Positions 33,220-44,556 of a stretch of DNA of 64,000 bases are shown here, one piece after another (within the stretch, counting starts at the first letter, position 1; each line of letters opens with the position of its first letter). Location of the stretch: the NCBI GenBank assembly GCA_917880885.1, contig OU862920.1:43869019-43933018 (forward strand), given 5' to 3'. The position numbers were made by a program, and so were the translations under genes. The stretch comes from Limnephilus marmoratus (taxonomy: Eukaryota > Arthropoda > Insecta > Trichoptera > Limnephilidae). The notes under the pieces are model-generated. The model worked only from the letters and a program-made list of their open reading frames with translations, was not told the DNA's origin and did no database searches.

Positions 33220-33929
33220 CGCGACGACAACACGATAACATACATTTGAACACTATACAAACTCACTATGGTAAGCAATCCATTGGTTACGAGTGGGTCA
33301 ATTTATGTAATTGCCCTGCAGACAACATTGAAAATGAAAAGAAAAACCTAGCAGATTTAAAAAAATATGATATTTAATCAACAAAACAATGAAAGTGAAT
33401 AATATTGTAATGTAATGTATTTAATGTGTTATGTAATGTAAAACGTAGTTTTTTTAGTTATCTCTAGTTAAATAAGTGAAAATGTTATTTTCTTTTTTCT
33501 TTGATTAAAAACTTTTTTTTAAATTAAAAAATAATAGAAGCGATTTACATTTTTTGGGATATACAAAATCAAAAATGAATATTGGACAAGAAAAAAAACT
33601 AAATTAAATTTCTTCCCTAATTTTGATAAATCACTTCAAGGTATAAAAGCAATCAACATAGTATTTTCAAATGTTTTATAATGATTGGTAAAATGTGTTT
33701 AAGTATATAATACATTTTCTGTGTTTATATTATGTAAGTATTATATATTATGTAAGGTAAAAAAAATACGTGCTTATTTTGTCAACAATCTGTCATTACG
33801 ATGACTTTGCGATCTTACTACTGATCTCTGAACAATTTGCACAAACAGTACTACAACAATGGAATCATAGAAACAATAAACTACTATTTTCATATTTAAA
33901 ATACATCTCAACGGTGAAAATTTGCCGCC
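33220..33929. other. Intron sequence, nothing recognised
   Basis: AT-rich; 33235-33380 may be decayed coding sequence of a LINE but no motif is firm. Confidence 0.35.
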
Positions 33930-34560
33930 TTTAAAGTGTCTTCCTCGTCATGCGTCGCGTTGCCGCAATTGCGTTAAATTCGACGGCCACAATTAGAGGC
34001 GGATCGTACAATGTAACGCGTCTGGAATTGCTTTGAAATTAAAGGGCCCCACTTCCCCTCTGGAGTGATTAGAGTTAACAATGTCAATTAATCGATCCAA
34101 GAGATGCCTTCCCATAGAATAACAACAAGGCAATCTTCGTCACTGCTGACTGACCGATACTGGTTTGCGCGGGCCGGGTTTGGCTGTTACTAGTTCCGAT
34201 GGTTTCGTTGCGAAATTAATGTTCCAAACCTCCTTCCGAAGCGCCTCCGACGGGCCGCTGGATTAACCCAACTTGCTTTTATTCGTCAATATATTTTGGA
34301 GATTAAGAAATAATAACGCTGCCAATAATGATTATACTGCGCCAACATTGAATTAAATGGATTAGCCATAATTTATGTGGCAGTTTGCGTTAAACAAACA
34401 ATTCTGTTCCACCTCAATCCGGTTACACCCAAGGGAAATCAAAGCTGATTTTATTTCGCTGAATTAATGTTTCTAAAGTGGGGAATTATTTATGCGTTAA
34501 TATATTCATATTGCACGAAATCTATTGATATAGAAATTTATCGAAATGCCTCTTACGAGC
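33930..34560. promoter_or_regulatory. Repeat-free block with clustered ATTA motifs; possible intronic enhancer
   Basis: About 630 bp without any dispersed repeat, about 2.1 kb inside intron 1 from the first coding exon. It has balanced composition (GCGTCGCGTTGCCGCAATTG, CGCGGGCCGGGTTTGGC) and many homeodomain-type cores (AATTAATCGATCC, GGATTAACC, GGATTAGCC, GCATAA-like TTTATGCGTTAAT). It shows no open frame. Function is inferred only from composition and position. Confidence 0.3.
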
Positions 34561-34675
34561 GACACTACAAGTTTTTACAGTTAAAAAAATCATTTTAAAT
34601 AAATAACAAATTTTGTAATATAAATTTTTTGCATGTTTCAAACACCATGAAAAAATAAAAAATAAAGCAAATAAA

Positions 34676-34757
34676 TCAGAGTGCGCAATTGAGACGCGGT
34701 AGAAGTGAAACCTTCAAAAACTGAAATAGACAAAAGTGGGAAGACTACGAAACACTT
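34676..34757 (-). mobile_element. Family B MITE fragment
   Basis: GACGCGGTAGAAGTGAAACC to GGGAAGACTACGAAACAC; remainder absent. Confidence 0.55.
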
Positions 34758-34876
34758 TTTTTATCGATGTGAAGGATGATTTTTTCCATATTTTTGTCGT
34801 CAAATTCCAGTGCGGCTTTTCCAATATAATTGGTCAACTTGTTAGTATTTGTGTTTTCTTCTTCGGAGTCGCTAGA

Positions 34877-35295
34877 TTTTTTTTTTTTTTTTACAGTGAA
34901 TAACCGCACAAGAATCTCAACTGCTCCCGTCTGGAGCCAGTGAGACTATGGCATTCCCAATTGGGGTATGTTGTGAGGCTGAAGGTAGTGGGGAGGGGAA
35001 GGAGGTGGGGAAGAGGAAGGTTGGGAAGTACCTGGCTACTCAGATCTGGTCACCAAACACGGCTAAAGCCATTTTCAAGCAACGTTTCAATTCTGAATGG
35101 TGGTTTTACACCAGGGCGAAACTGATAGTATCTTCCACTCTGGAACATGCCGCAAATATACTATATATTATTTTAAATGAATTAATTGTGAAATAACACA
35201 AATTAATCAAATAAAATTTATTTGCGCATGCCGGGTTTGAACCCGCGACCTCGGGACTGGGAGTCAAGAGTCTTACCCACCGGACTACTGATGTC
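34877..35295 (-). mobile_element. tRNA-derived SINE (family S)
   Basis: Complete copy with a long poly-T (poly-A of the element) at 34877-34891, body, and head with B box GGTTTGAACCC. The reading frame 34948-35196 simply follows the element body. Confidence 0.8.
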
Positions 35296-35394
35296 GCTTT
35301 CTTTAATGTTTTTTTGCTTGTTCATTTTGGAGTGGTTTGAATATTGTATTATTTGAAGATTTTACATTTTTTTTTGGATTACGTAAGATTCGAT

Positions 35395-35460
35395 CATTGG
35401 TATGCTGAATTTCTGGCCGCTAAGGCTCGTCAGGCGCTTCTTACCACTAGACCAAAGGAT
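35395..35460 (-). other. tRNA-like remnant
   Basis: On the minus strand TCCTTTGGTCTAGTGGTAAG resembles a tRNA D-arm with an A box, followed by CGCCTGACGAGCC. There is no T arm or acceptor stem, so it is probably a SINE head. Confidence 0.3.
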
Positions 35461-35518
35461 ACTTGCGTGAAACCGTGTATTTATCATATTATATTGATAC
35501 CGAGTACCCGTAAAATAA

Positions 35519-35672
35519 ATAAATAATTTATTTTATTTTTTATTTTAACTTTATGAGTAAAACCTCAAATTGTAATATTTAAATAAATGAAGATGTCAAT
35601 ATGTTTTTCTGATTTTTCTGTTTCCAGATTTTCGATTGAGTTTCGCTTATATTGTCTTCATTTATTTAAATA
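35519..35672. mobile_element. Foldback element (family F) without tRNA core
   Basis: Left arm TTTATGAGTAAAACCTCAAA...AAATGAAGA and right arm TTTTCGATTGAGTTTCGCTT...TGTCTTCATTTATTTAAAT; the central module is deleted. Confidence 0.5.
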
Positions 35673-35682
35673 ATTTATTGCT

Positions 35683-35812
35683 ATCTCATTCTCTCGCAGG
35701 CTAAATGCTGTAGATGTATATGTGTTTGTCTCTTTTTAATGTCGCACTTTTTAACGTTTCACTGAATTTCAAATCACAACGGTGCTAAAGAAGTTTTCAC
35801 TTCAAAATATGT
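35683..35812 (-). mobile_element. Family B MITE fragment
   Basis: CTATCTCATTCTCTCGCAGG to GCTAAAGAAGTTTTCACTTC; abuts the foldback element. Confidence 0.6.
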
Positions 35813-36648
35813 TTTTATTATAACAATAATAAAAAAAAAAACTTTTTTATTTATTTATTACATTGTGCCTAATATTTTTAAGTGAAGGGTGGTTATGCGA
35901 TGAGTAATTTTCTTATGAACGTATTCTTCTCTGAAGGATTGTTGTTCTAATTGAGCTCAAGTAGATTAGTGGTGCATACAACTGGACGCAACCTGATATA
36001 TCAGAATTATTAATTAAATAAAGTTCCTACATTTATTATTAAATGGAGCCATTCAGTAACTTATGTTGGTTCCATTACCAAATTTAATGCTTTTGAAAAG
36101 TAATAAAATAATTTTTAAAACTAACCTAAACTCACTGTCTAGTTTTTTTTGTCACTTTTCAAAAGCGTACCAATTTATAACTGTTATGTTTTGCTGCTTA
36201 AATGCGGAAAATGTTTAGGTAATATAATCATATAAATTTGTGAATATACTCGTATGTCATCAAATAATTCGTTTCTTGTGATTAATATTTTTACAGATTT
36301 AAATAAGACGAAAATTGATTTTTAAAGTTTACTAAAGGCAAATTTCTGACTGTCTCTCAAATTACTTTTAATACCCAGCACTTATAGAATACTTCCATTA
36401 GGATCATTGCCTGGTACTTTCAACTTTATAAATCCTACAATCACAATATTCCGTTATTTTTCACGGGTCTGCGAGAGTAACGTTAATAATAATAATGAAT
36501 GTGCAATTCGGTGATTGATAATATTATCATCACATAAGTTTTTTTAATAAGGACTACAATATTACAATGTATAGAAAATCAAGGCACGTTTCGCGTTACC
36601 TCTTGCAACCAATAAGGAAAAAAATTTAAACATAAAAATGGTAGTTAC
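35813..36648. other. Start of intron 1 next to exon 1; nothing recognised
   Basis: AT-rich, unique in the window. Donor GTAACT is at 36648-36643. Confidence 0.5.
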
Positions 36649-37095
36649 CTTGCCGCCAAACTCATGGCCATCGGAAACGTTCCCATCGAAGACCCGCCGA
36701 GAAGGAAGTCATCGCTAGTGGTCTGCTTCTCGCCGAAGAACGCATAGTACAATCCGATACCGCAGGAGATGACCAGCATGGACCCGACCACGGAGTAGTC
36801 TTCCCAAGAAAACTCATTCATAAACTTCTTCCCGGGGTCGCACACGGTGGGAGTCGAATCGGTGGTCAGTATCGTTGACTGAACGAAATCATTTTCGTTA
36901 GGCCTCGTTACTGTTGCAGCAGCCCTTTCAGTGTTGAAACCAGCTGATTCAGCGTTCTCCAGGGCTATTACCATCAGCAAGCTGATGGTAAGGCATATTT
37001 TTATAAGGATAGGGTTTTTGGTGGTCATCTTTGAGGTAGGAAATGTATTCGCTCGCTTCTGGTCCAACGGTCCAGAGGTCGAACAGCTCAATAAC
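36649..37095 (-). CDS. SLC5-type sodium:solute symporter, first coding exon (ATG at 37028)
   Basis: First coding exon of a sodium-coupled solute transporter of the SLC5 family (multivitamin/monocarboxylate branch), a plasma-membrane Na+ symporter. The ATG at 37028-37026 opens 126 codons plus two bases of a split Ser codon (AG|C), followed by a GTAACT donor at 36648. Residues about 8-22 are hydrophobic and could be a signal peptide, which is unusual for the family. Residues about 77-100 (EDYSVVGSMLVISCGIGLYY) match TM1, and TTSDDFLLGGSSMGTFPMAM matches the conserved family block after it. No ATG lies in frame upstream; a CAG at 37096 gives a plausible acceptor, so 37029-37095 is probably 5'UTR of an internal exon, with a noncoding first exon not located. 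The five exons found in this window join in phase. The exact substrate cannot be read from this half of the protein. Confidence 0.85.
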
Positions 37096-37411
37096 CTGTG
37101 AACAATAGTGATCAGAATTAGATGATGATTTATTATTAGTATTCAGACGGGTTTCAGCGCCGCCTAGATGAAGGTTGATCGCGCGATATTCAACCGTTAT
37201 TATTTCAGTTATGTATCTACATACAAATGCATTATAATATTATGAATGGAATATTATGCAGATCGCTGAACTGAATCATATTTGGTTCGTTACATTGAAA
37301 ATTCTTCTATGGGGACAATAATACTACATTAATAAGTTAGCTTGGTAAAAATATAAATAAAATAGAAACACTTTGAAGGACGTACTTCATTTTTTAATAT
37401 TGCAAAATATA
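37096..37411. other. Sequence upstream of the first coding exon
   Basis: Probably intron, judging by the acceptor-like TTGTTCACAG at 37105-37096. No promoter motif was recognised. Confidence 0.35.
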
Positions 37412-38497
37412 CACGGTGTCCGGAAACTCGTAGTACAAGCGGGAAACTGGTAAATCTACATCACATTCGGAGTCGATTTCTGATACAACTTTTTTTTATT
37501 TTTTTTTTATTGTTTTATTTCTTGCTATAGCAATCCCGATGAGTTACAGAACTCATTTTAGGACAGGAGGAACATACAAATCGTGGGTAGGAGAAAATAG
37601 TTAAAATTTTACATAGGAATTTGGATATTAAAATATAAGATTCACATACAATATAGAAGAAAAATAAAAGACAGGTTGAGTAAAATAAACAGCAATGGAA
37701 AACAATTAAAGAAAAAGGGAACAAGGTTATACAGATATGGATGATTACAACTTAATGGAAAAGAAAAGAAGAGAAAAGAAACAAGACAAGACAATTGAAC
37801 ATGACAAGAACATTACAAAGTTTCATCCTTATACATACTTAAAAAATATTCTTTTAAAGCATTACTCTGATTTTTTTATTTTGCTGAATTCCCTTGTACA
37901 TATCTGGTAGCGAATTATATAGTGTATAGGCAACATAGTTCAGAGATTTTATCCCATATTTTGTAGTGTGTGTTTGGGGTATGCGGATTTTATTGCTATT
38001 TCGAGTATTGTGAGTGTGGATGTCTTGATTGTAAAGTGGCTTGATGTTAGTGTGAGTTGATTGTTGCGTAATTTGTAGGGTGGTGCTTGTGATTTCATGT
38101 TTAGGAAGGACTGTGATTGGAAGAATACCGGAAACTGAATAGATGTCTCTGACATGGGTGTCCCATGGAAGTCCAAAAACATTTCTGAGAGCTCGGTTTT
38201 GATTTGAGCTTTCGTTTTCGAGTAAATCGGGTCCGAAGATGGAATTTTTTTGGTTAAATTTGAAAAAATTTTTCACTGGGGGGTTGATTTCAGCTGCGTA
38301 ATGTCTTCTAAAATGCATCTTAGGGTAAACCGGGCTCAACATTTTTTTAACCCTTTAGTTGCCGAAAAAATGAAAAAATTGAAAAAAATAATATTAAAAT
38401 CGAAATGCTTAGATCGAAAAAAATAAGTTTTTTGGGTTCTCTACGTGATGTAGATTCACCAGTTTCCCGCTTGTACTACGAGTTTCCGGACACGTTG
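37412..38497. mobile_element. Mariner-like MITE (family C) carrying a LINE insertion
   Basis: Ends CACGGTGTCCGGAAACTCGT (37412) and CAACGTGTCCGGAAACTCGT (complement at 38497) give ~55-bp inverted repeats flanked by TA. The interior is occupied by the LINE fragment at 37490-38345. Confidence 0.7.
37490..38345 (-). pseudogene. LINE ORF2 C-terminus with 3'UTR and A-rich tail
   Basis: The frame 38342-37854 and its continuation to about 37830 encodes the tail of a LINE polymerase: NRALRNVFGLPWDTHVRDIY, then HTHNTRNSNKIRIPQ and KSLNYVAYTLYNSLPD. A ~300-bp 3'UTR and an AATAAAACAATAAAAA tail follow at 37490-37520. It is 5'-truncated and belongs to a different LINE lineage from the one at 53.6 kb. 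Confidence 0.7.
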
Positions 38498-38612
38498 TAT
38501 ATACAGGGTGTTAAGGGACGTATTTGATTTACTTTGTTCAATGATTCCTGACATTATTTGGAGTAAAAAATGTAAATGTAATTTTGATCTCCGTTGACTT
38601 TTTTGTTTTTTT

Positions 38613-38762
38613 TTAAGTGAAAACTACTGTTTTTATTTAAAACTTGATGAAACATAAAATAGAGACACTAAAATGAGACAAAAGAACATATTTGTTCGAT
38701 TTAGTCTGCAAGAGAATAATATAGTATAATCGGTCTCCTCTTTGTGCGGTGCTTCGTAGCAC
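38613..38762 (+). mobile_element. Family B MITE fragment inside family A
   Basis: AAGTGAAAACTACTGTTTTT through CCTCTTTGTGCGGTGCTTCG; truncated at GTAGC. Confidence 0.6.
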
Positions 38763-38807
38763 ATTCGGATTTTTTAATGTTTTTTTTCTTAATCATAAAC
38801 AAAAATC

Positions 38808-39062
38808 TGAGGGCAATTCACGTACGGTAGAAACGAAACCTTCAGAAAACTAAAGTATACAAGAGTGGGGAGGGTACGAAGAACCGCAGAAAGAGAAAAC
38901 CGATAGGCTACGAAGTACCGCACAAAAATACCGATTAGTCATCACATTCTCTCGCAAGTTAAATCGAATAGATGTATGTGTTTGTCTCTTTTTAGTGTCG
39001 CTCGTTTCCGTTTCATCGAGTTTTAAATCACAACGGTGCTATAGAAGTTTTCACTTCAAAAA
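38808..39062 (-). mobile_element. Family B MITE inside family A, with internal duplication
   Basis: CAATTCACGTACGGTAGAAA to GAAGTTTTCACTTCAAAA. The GGCTACGAAGTACCGCAC block occurs twice. Confidence 0.6.
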
Positions 39063-39281
39063 ATCTTGAACATTGGTCACTCGGCCGAGTAACCGCCAAA
39101 CCCCTTACCCTAACCCTAACTGTCCAATACCTTTACTACTGATTTTACGGATTTTTAATGTTTTAAATTGAAAAAAAAATCCAAAAGTGTCACCGGATCA
39201 AAATTACATTTACATTTTTTAATACAAATAATATCAGGAATCATTAGTAAAAGTAAGTCAAATACGTCATTTAACACCCTG

Positions 39282-39787
39282 TATATATTAGATATCTAAA
39301 ATTATGTTTCTAAAATAATTCTACGTACTCTGTAGAGTAAAAAGTATGATGTCCTCTGATTAAAATAACAGCTTTAGCAGGTCGATATTTAGAAACTAGT
39401 GTTTCATCGTGATTTCAGAAAATATTTTATCGCGGAAAAAATGCAAACCAGTATTTCATAAACAATACACAATAAGTTAGCACGCTTCAATTAAAAACCA
39501 ATAAAACCCTTATAATGCAGAGTATTGTTTCAGAAGACTTTTATGCATCGAAACGGGAACCTCTTCCGATAACCTACATAATTTGCCATTACTTAACTGG
39601 ACCAAAACCTAAATATATAAATGTATATATTTAATTACCGGTAACCTATTAAATTAATCATGTGGCTCATTGCTCCCATTAACAAAGAAACTAGTTAAAT
39701 CTTTGTGTAGGATATAGAAAGATGCACGTAAAAGACATCAACCAAGTCATACGTGTTATATTATTCCCATTCGAATTACAATATTGA
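39282..39787. other. Unassigned spacer
   Basis: AT-rich; no supported feature. Confidence 0.4.
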
Positions 39788-40000
39788 AATGAAAACATCC
39801 TTTAGCGCCGTTGTGATTTGAAACTCGATGAAACGACAAATAACGACATTAAAAAGAGGCAAACACATACATCTACAGGATTTAGCCTGCGAGATAATGA
39901 GATAGTACAATCTGTCTCTTCTTTGTGCGGTAGCCTCCCCACTCTTGTTTACTTTAGTTTTCTGAAGGTTTCACTTCTACGGCGTTTGAACCGTTTTATT
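39788..40000 (+). mobile_element. Family B MITE
   Basis: GAAATGAAAACATCCTTTAG through AGGTTTCACTTCTACGGCG. Confidence 0.65.
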
Positions 40001-40516
40001 TTTACACTATTCGTGTTTTTGCTTTAATGCATGAAATTTAATGGATTATCTTGAAATTTAATTTGAATTTTTATACAATTATTTTAACCATTTCTTGTTC
40101 AATGTTTTGACATTACCTACGCAATGCGCAATCACGCGAAAATAATATTGAAGTCAGAGGAAATAAAAAGTGTTTAAAATTGAAACAGCATCTAAAAAAA
40201 AACTTCGAAATTAACATTAAAATATACAGAGTGTTCCGGAGTAAAGCGTACAAACTTCGGGAGATGATTCTGTGTGATGGCAGAAATAAAAAGAAAAATA
40301 ACTTTTTTCGAATTTCCAATGTTTTTTTCCATACAAAAATATTTTTCGACAGAAAAATATTAATTTGCTCCATAAAAAACAATTGAACTTTGTTACCAGA
40401 AAACTACCTCAAAACATTGGAATGTCGAAAAAAGTTATTTATTTTTTTTACTTATACTATCATGTAGAATTAGCTGAAGTTTGTGCACTTTACCCCCGGA
40501 TATTTGAGTATATATA
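40001..40516. other. Unassigned spacer
   Basis: 40210-40250 has GAGTGTTCCGGAGTAAAGCG, and 40328-40372 has an inverted AAAATATTTTTCGACAGAAA. Possibly part of an unlisted MITE. Confidence 0.3.
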
Positions 40517-40857
40517 TAGGATGTTAAGGGACGTATTTGACTTACTTTGACCAATGATTCCTGACATTATTTGAAGTAAAAAATGTAATTGAAATTTTGG
40601 TTTCCGGTTTCATTTTTGATGTTTTTTTTTCAACAAAAAACAATTAAAAATCAATAGATATTGGATAGTTAGGATCAGAGTTAGGGGTTGTTTGGTTACT
40701 CGGCTGAATGACCAGTGTCAACATGTGAAATCCATGTTTATTGTTTAAAAAAAAAATTGATAAGAAATGTCACCGGAGATCAAAACTTCATTACGTTTTT
40801 CACTCCAAATAATGTCAGGAATCAACCGGTTAAAGTAAATCAAGTACGTCCCTATCG
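40517..40857. mobile_element. Family A MITE, right terminus lost
   Basis: Left end AGGATGTTAAGGGACGTATT; right arm GTCACCGGAGATCAAAAC to CAAGTACGTCCCTATCG, without the final TAACACCCTG. Confidence 0.6.
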
Positions 40858-41395
40858 TATTAAACACAATTTTCGAAAATAAATTATATACTATAAAAAC
40901 AAAAAAAAATATGTTAACAATTGCTCACCTTTTTATACTAAATAGTATCACAGTAGTTTAATTGTACAAAAGAATAAAAAGACCGATACGATCAAAAGAA
41001 AATTAATAAACAAGTGAAGGGACTTGTGTAATAAGAATTATTAAATTTTATATATTTTATCTACGGTCTATCCAAATCGTTTCTAATATATAGAAACGTT
41101 CTGAATTGAATTTCTAATATTTGTCGGTTTGATCTGTTTAAGTATTTCATTCGCGTAATGCGCTGGAAAGTCAAACTTTTGGAAGAATCCTAGTGCACCA
41201 AAAGCGGTTTGAAATATTTAAAAACTTTATTTTTTTTTTATAAATCTTCGCGTATCGAAAAATTCACAGTTTTCTAGGAAGTTGTCAATCACTTGTGCTC
41301 TCACTGGCGCCCTTTGGAAAGGACCTAGCAACACCAAAGGTTTGGAATTAAATGATCGTTGTTCTGGTGGTCGGTGCTTTTATAGGCGTGAGGAG
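40858..41395. other. Unassigned spacer
   Basis: AT-rich; no supported feature. Confidence 0.4.
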
Positions 41396-41540
41396 AGTTT
41401 GCAGCGCCCCAGGGGGAAAATGCAAAGACAACAGCGCTATCGCAGCCCGGCGGCGGAAACTCGGTGACAACTTTGCTGTAGCGCAGTGGTGCACAACTGG
41501 CGATCCGCCTGCCACTTTCATGCGGCTTGCAAACCTTTTC
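41396..41540. repeat. Dispersed repeat M fragment
   Basis: GGGGGAAAATGCAAAGACAA and GGCGGAAACTCGGTGACAAC correspond to the repeat at 50030-50240. CAGTGGTGCACAACTGGCG at 41491 resembles a hAT terminus but has no partner. Confidence 0.4.
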
Positions 41541-41595
41541 GTACGACTCGATAAAAATCAACATGGATGTTTTGATCTTGGGTCTAAAATAAATA

Positions 41596-41992
41596 AAAAA
41601 TTGGGAGGCGGGTATGGGTACCGGAACCATTTATTGGATAACCAAAACCTCTGCCTTAGGTCACTTTAAGTGGTTCGATACATTTGGTGACTTAGAACTG
41701 GTGCTCGGGATTTTAGGGTTATAGTTATCCGGAGTTAGGCGGTGGATGCGTCAGCCCACTAACTCGCAGCCCAGATCGGGAGAGACTGGTTGAGGGAAAT
41801 CTTTTGTTCTCTCGAGCAGGACTCTCTCGGAACATTGCCCTGCACCGCAATGGGAGGGATAAATTCATACGACCCTTAGATACCTACCCACCCCACATAT
41901 CTTTTGCTTCCCAGAATTTCCTCTTCTTCCTTTACCTAAAAGAGTACCTCCACACGGCATCCCCAAAGATTACTCCTACGTGGAGCTAATCT
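41596..41992 (+). mobile_element. LINE-tailed retroposon (family G)
   Basis: Starts TTGGGAGGCGGGTATGGGTA with CCGGAACCATTTATTGGATA and ends CACACGGCATCCCCAAAG...CGTGGAGCTAATCTAAAAAA. The LINE-type hairpin is partly deleted. Confidence 0.55.
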
Positions 41993-42790
41993 AAAAAAAA
42001 ACGAGTTTCTTAAAAGCACTTTTTTTTATCGGTTCCGTTTTTTAGGAGTACGCAATGCAAGTTTTCGTTATGTTAATATATTATGTATGTATGTAAGAAT
42101 ACTAAAAAGTATTTAGAATGATAAAAATTTACCATAAATATTGGTTTAAGCCGCCGCTACCCGAATTTCTACCGATTTCTCACATATCCCCCTTAAACAT
42201 TTGAAGTTTTTACGCTCTTAAAAAAATATACGTTATTTTTTAAGATAATATCTATACATTCCCCACGCCGAAACGCAAATTATATGAAATTCCCTCGATA
42301 GAAAAACATCGCAAAGTACGCTCCGAAAATTATTATTTTCACGTCTGTTTCACTTATTTTACAAGTTATATGTATGAAAAAATTCACAGTGTGTTTTTAA
42401 ATGCTGTTTTAGACAGCCTCTAAGAGATTTATGCTCTACTTTAAAAAATGTTTTATTAAACAATTTCACAATTTTCGCTTCAATTTTACCGTTTTAAATA
42501 TTAGCGCACTCTCTCCAACATTCGTAATGCATATCTTTCCATCTTCTTCTTTATGAGCTGTGATACGGCGCCTTAACTACGATTTCCTTTATTGTTTTGC
42601 TAAAAAAAATTACCGTTTTAGAAAATAAAAAAGAGGCATCCCGTCCAAATTTTATTTGAAAACCATTACTGAAGCTGATTCCCAGTTATGGCATAATCGA
42701 AAGATTAAACATTAATTTGTTATAAAATGGGATTTTTTTAGATAGGTACCTAGTTTAATTTTGGTTTTAAATTATCTACTAATTGCGTAT
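41993..42790. other. Unassigned spacer
   Basis: AT-rich; no supported feature. Confidence 0.4.
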
Positions 42791-43080
42791 TCACATTTTT
42801 GTTTTAAATTATTCTAGCGACATCACAGACTGCAAAGTTAACAATGCCAAGCTGTACCCTGCTCCGTACAACAAATTGAGAGTGGTTAAATTGGCCCTCC
42901 AGCTAAAAAGATTGTGCATCACTGCTGCAGCGGACAATCAACACTACCACCAATGTCAATGTGCTGACAATGAATTTATATCGTAACGATCTATTGGGAC
43001 GGTTCGAGCAATATGTCGAACGCTAAGATGTTGCTTGAAACCATTGCTGCAATGAGAGGACATAGGAAAAATTATCTTCG
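42791..43080 (+). repeat. Dispersed repeat M
   Basis: CCACCAATGTCAATGTGCTG and ATATCGTAACGATCTATTGG match 50118-50165. The frame 42783-42986 reads through it and shows no family motif. Confidence 0.45.
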
Positions 43081-43275
43081 GAATGGTATTCTCTGTGGAA
43101 GAAAATAATTAAAATATATTTAAAGGCGGCCGATGTTCTCGGACCATAAACGAAGAATTTAAATCGGTAACAAGAAATGCGCGATTGCAGTAAAATAGTG
43201 CTAATAAGTCATTTATTTGTTTTCCCTCTGTGTTATTATAAGTGCACTTCCTGTTATTCTCTATTGAGCATTTTT

Positions 43276-43431
43276 GAAGTAAAACTTCTTTACGCACGCT
43301 TGACTTGGGGAGTAAGCTGGTGAATGCGTGACGAGAGCGTTACGAAAAGAATGATCGGGCGAGGCGAACGGTCGGGCGAGGCGAAAGGAAGTTGAGAGGG
43401 AGATATAAGTTAGTGAAGTTTTACTTCAGTC
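43276..43431. mobile_element. Short MITE (family J)
   Basis: GAAGTAAAACTTCTTTACGC at the left and GTGAAGTTTTACTTC at the right form inverted ends. The core contains a doubled CGGGCGAGGCGAA motif (43354 and 43370). Confidence 0.5.
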
Positions 43432-43469
43432 GTGTGATCTAAAGCACACTCGTTTTTTATTATTACCGT

Positions 43470-43625
43470 GACAACCCACGTTTGTGGTGCCGTGACGGCA
43501 AAAAAGGGTTATAAAAAGGACAAAATACTATCCTTTTAATAAACTTTCCTTATGGCTATAATCCCGCAGCTCTTTCTTACACATTAAATAATAGCGAGAC
43601 TTAAGATAACACACAAAATAGAATT
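43470..43625 (+). repeat. Dispersed repeat also present at 57325-57430
   Basis: TATTACCGTGAC, CTTTCCTTATGGC and CAGCTCTTTCTTACACATTA are shared in order with 57330-57400. Confidence 0.45.
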
Positions 43626-43865
43626 TGAATCGTTCTCATCAATGACTAAATAAAATACCTAAGAGAGGACTTGGCATACTAATAAAACGTTGTGTCCAAA
43701 CATTAGTAAATACAAAAATGGCCGCAACGCCGAACCGTTTCCGTGGTTATTATTCAGTGACTTGACGTTTTATTGACATTTGAGAGCAATACAAATTATT
43801 TATTAATTTTTATATGAATAAAACAAATGTTGGTGTGTACGGTAATATATTTAATCATAAAAAAA

Positions 43866-44084
43866 TCAGAGTGTGGCATTCACACGCGGTAGAAGTGAAA
43901 CCCTCAGAAAACAAAAGTAGAGTGGGAAAGCTACGGAGCACCGCACAAAGGGAGACCGATTATGCTATCTCATTCTCTCGCAGGCCAAATCCCAAGATGT
44001 ATGTTTATCTCTTTTTAATTCGTTATTTTTCGGTTCATCGAGTTTCAAATGACAACGGTGCTAAAGAAGTTTTCACTTAAAAAA
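43866..44084 (-). mobile_element. Family B MITE
   Basis: CATTCACACGCGGTAGAAGT to AAGAAGTTTTCACTT. Confidence 0.7.
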
Positions 44085-44093
44085 TCATGTACA

Positions 44094-44556
44094 CAGTTCA
44101 CATGCGGTAGATGTGAAATCTTCAGAAAACTGAAGTAGACAAGAGTGGGAAGGCTACGAAGCACCCACAAGGAGGAGACCGATTATACTGTCTCATTCTC
44201 TCGCAGGCATAGATTCTCAACCTCTTTTTACCCACCGCCCACTTGGAGAATATTATTTTTTCTAGCGCCCCCTAACTGCTTTTACTTACCATCATCTGTA
44301 GTCGAGAATCTAAAACAGCTATTGTCACAATTATATTTACCACAACGGGGGGTAATTGGATTGGATGGGGCGGGATGGGATAGGGTGGGATGGGTTTCTC
44401 TGGGTCTCCTGAAAGTCTGATTCGCCCACAGGGGGGCATTATCACCTACGATGATGACCCATGCTATAGATGTATGAGTTTGTCTCTTTTTAGTGTCGTC
44501 ATTTTTGAGATTCAAATCTCAGAGAGATGCTAAAGAAGTTTTCACTTCAATATTTT
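44094..44556 (-). mobile_element. Family B MITE split by a 257-bp insertion
   Basis: CAGTTCACATGCGGTAGATG at one end and AAGTTTTCACTTC at the other. The core is interrupted between CTCTCGCAGG and ATAGATGTATGAG. Confidence 0.65.
44208..44465. mobile_element. hAT-like fragment inside family B
   Basis: Begins ATAGATTCTCAACCTCTTTT and contains TATTTACCACAACGGGGGG and GGGATAGGGTGGGATGGGTT, the unit that is tandemly repeated in the hAT element at 60143-60894. Flanking ATAGAT suggests a short duplication. Confidence 0.45.

Larger units (their letters stand above)
38504..39281. mobile_element. Mariner-like MITE (family A) split by two family B elements
   Basis: TA|CAGGGTGTTAAGGGACG at the left and CATTTAACACCCTG|TA at the right. 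The interior repeats of family A stop at 38608 and resume at 39063. In between lie two B copies in opposite orientation. Confidence 0.7.

Noticed and set aside
41491..41540. hAT-like terminus CAGTGGTGCACAACTGGCG
   Set aside because: No matching opposite end or target duplication was found; probably a truncated remnant or chance.
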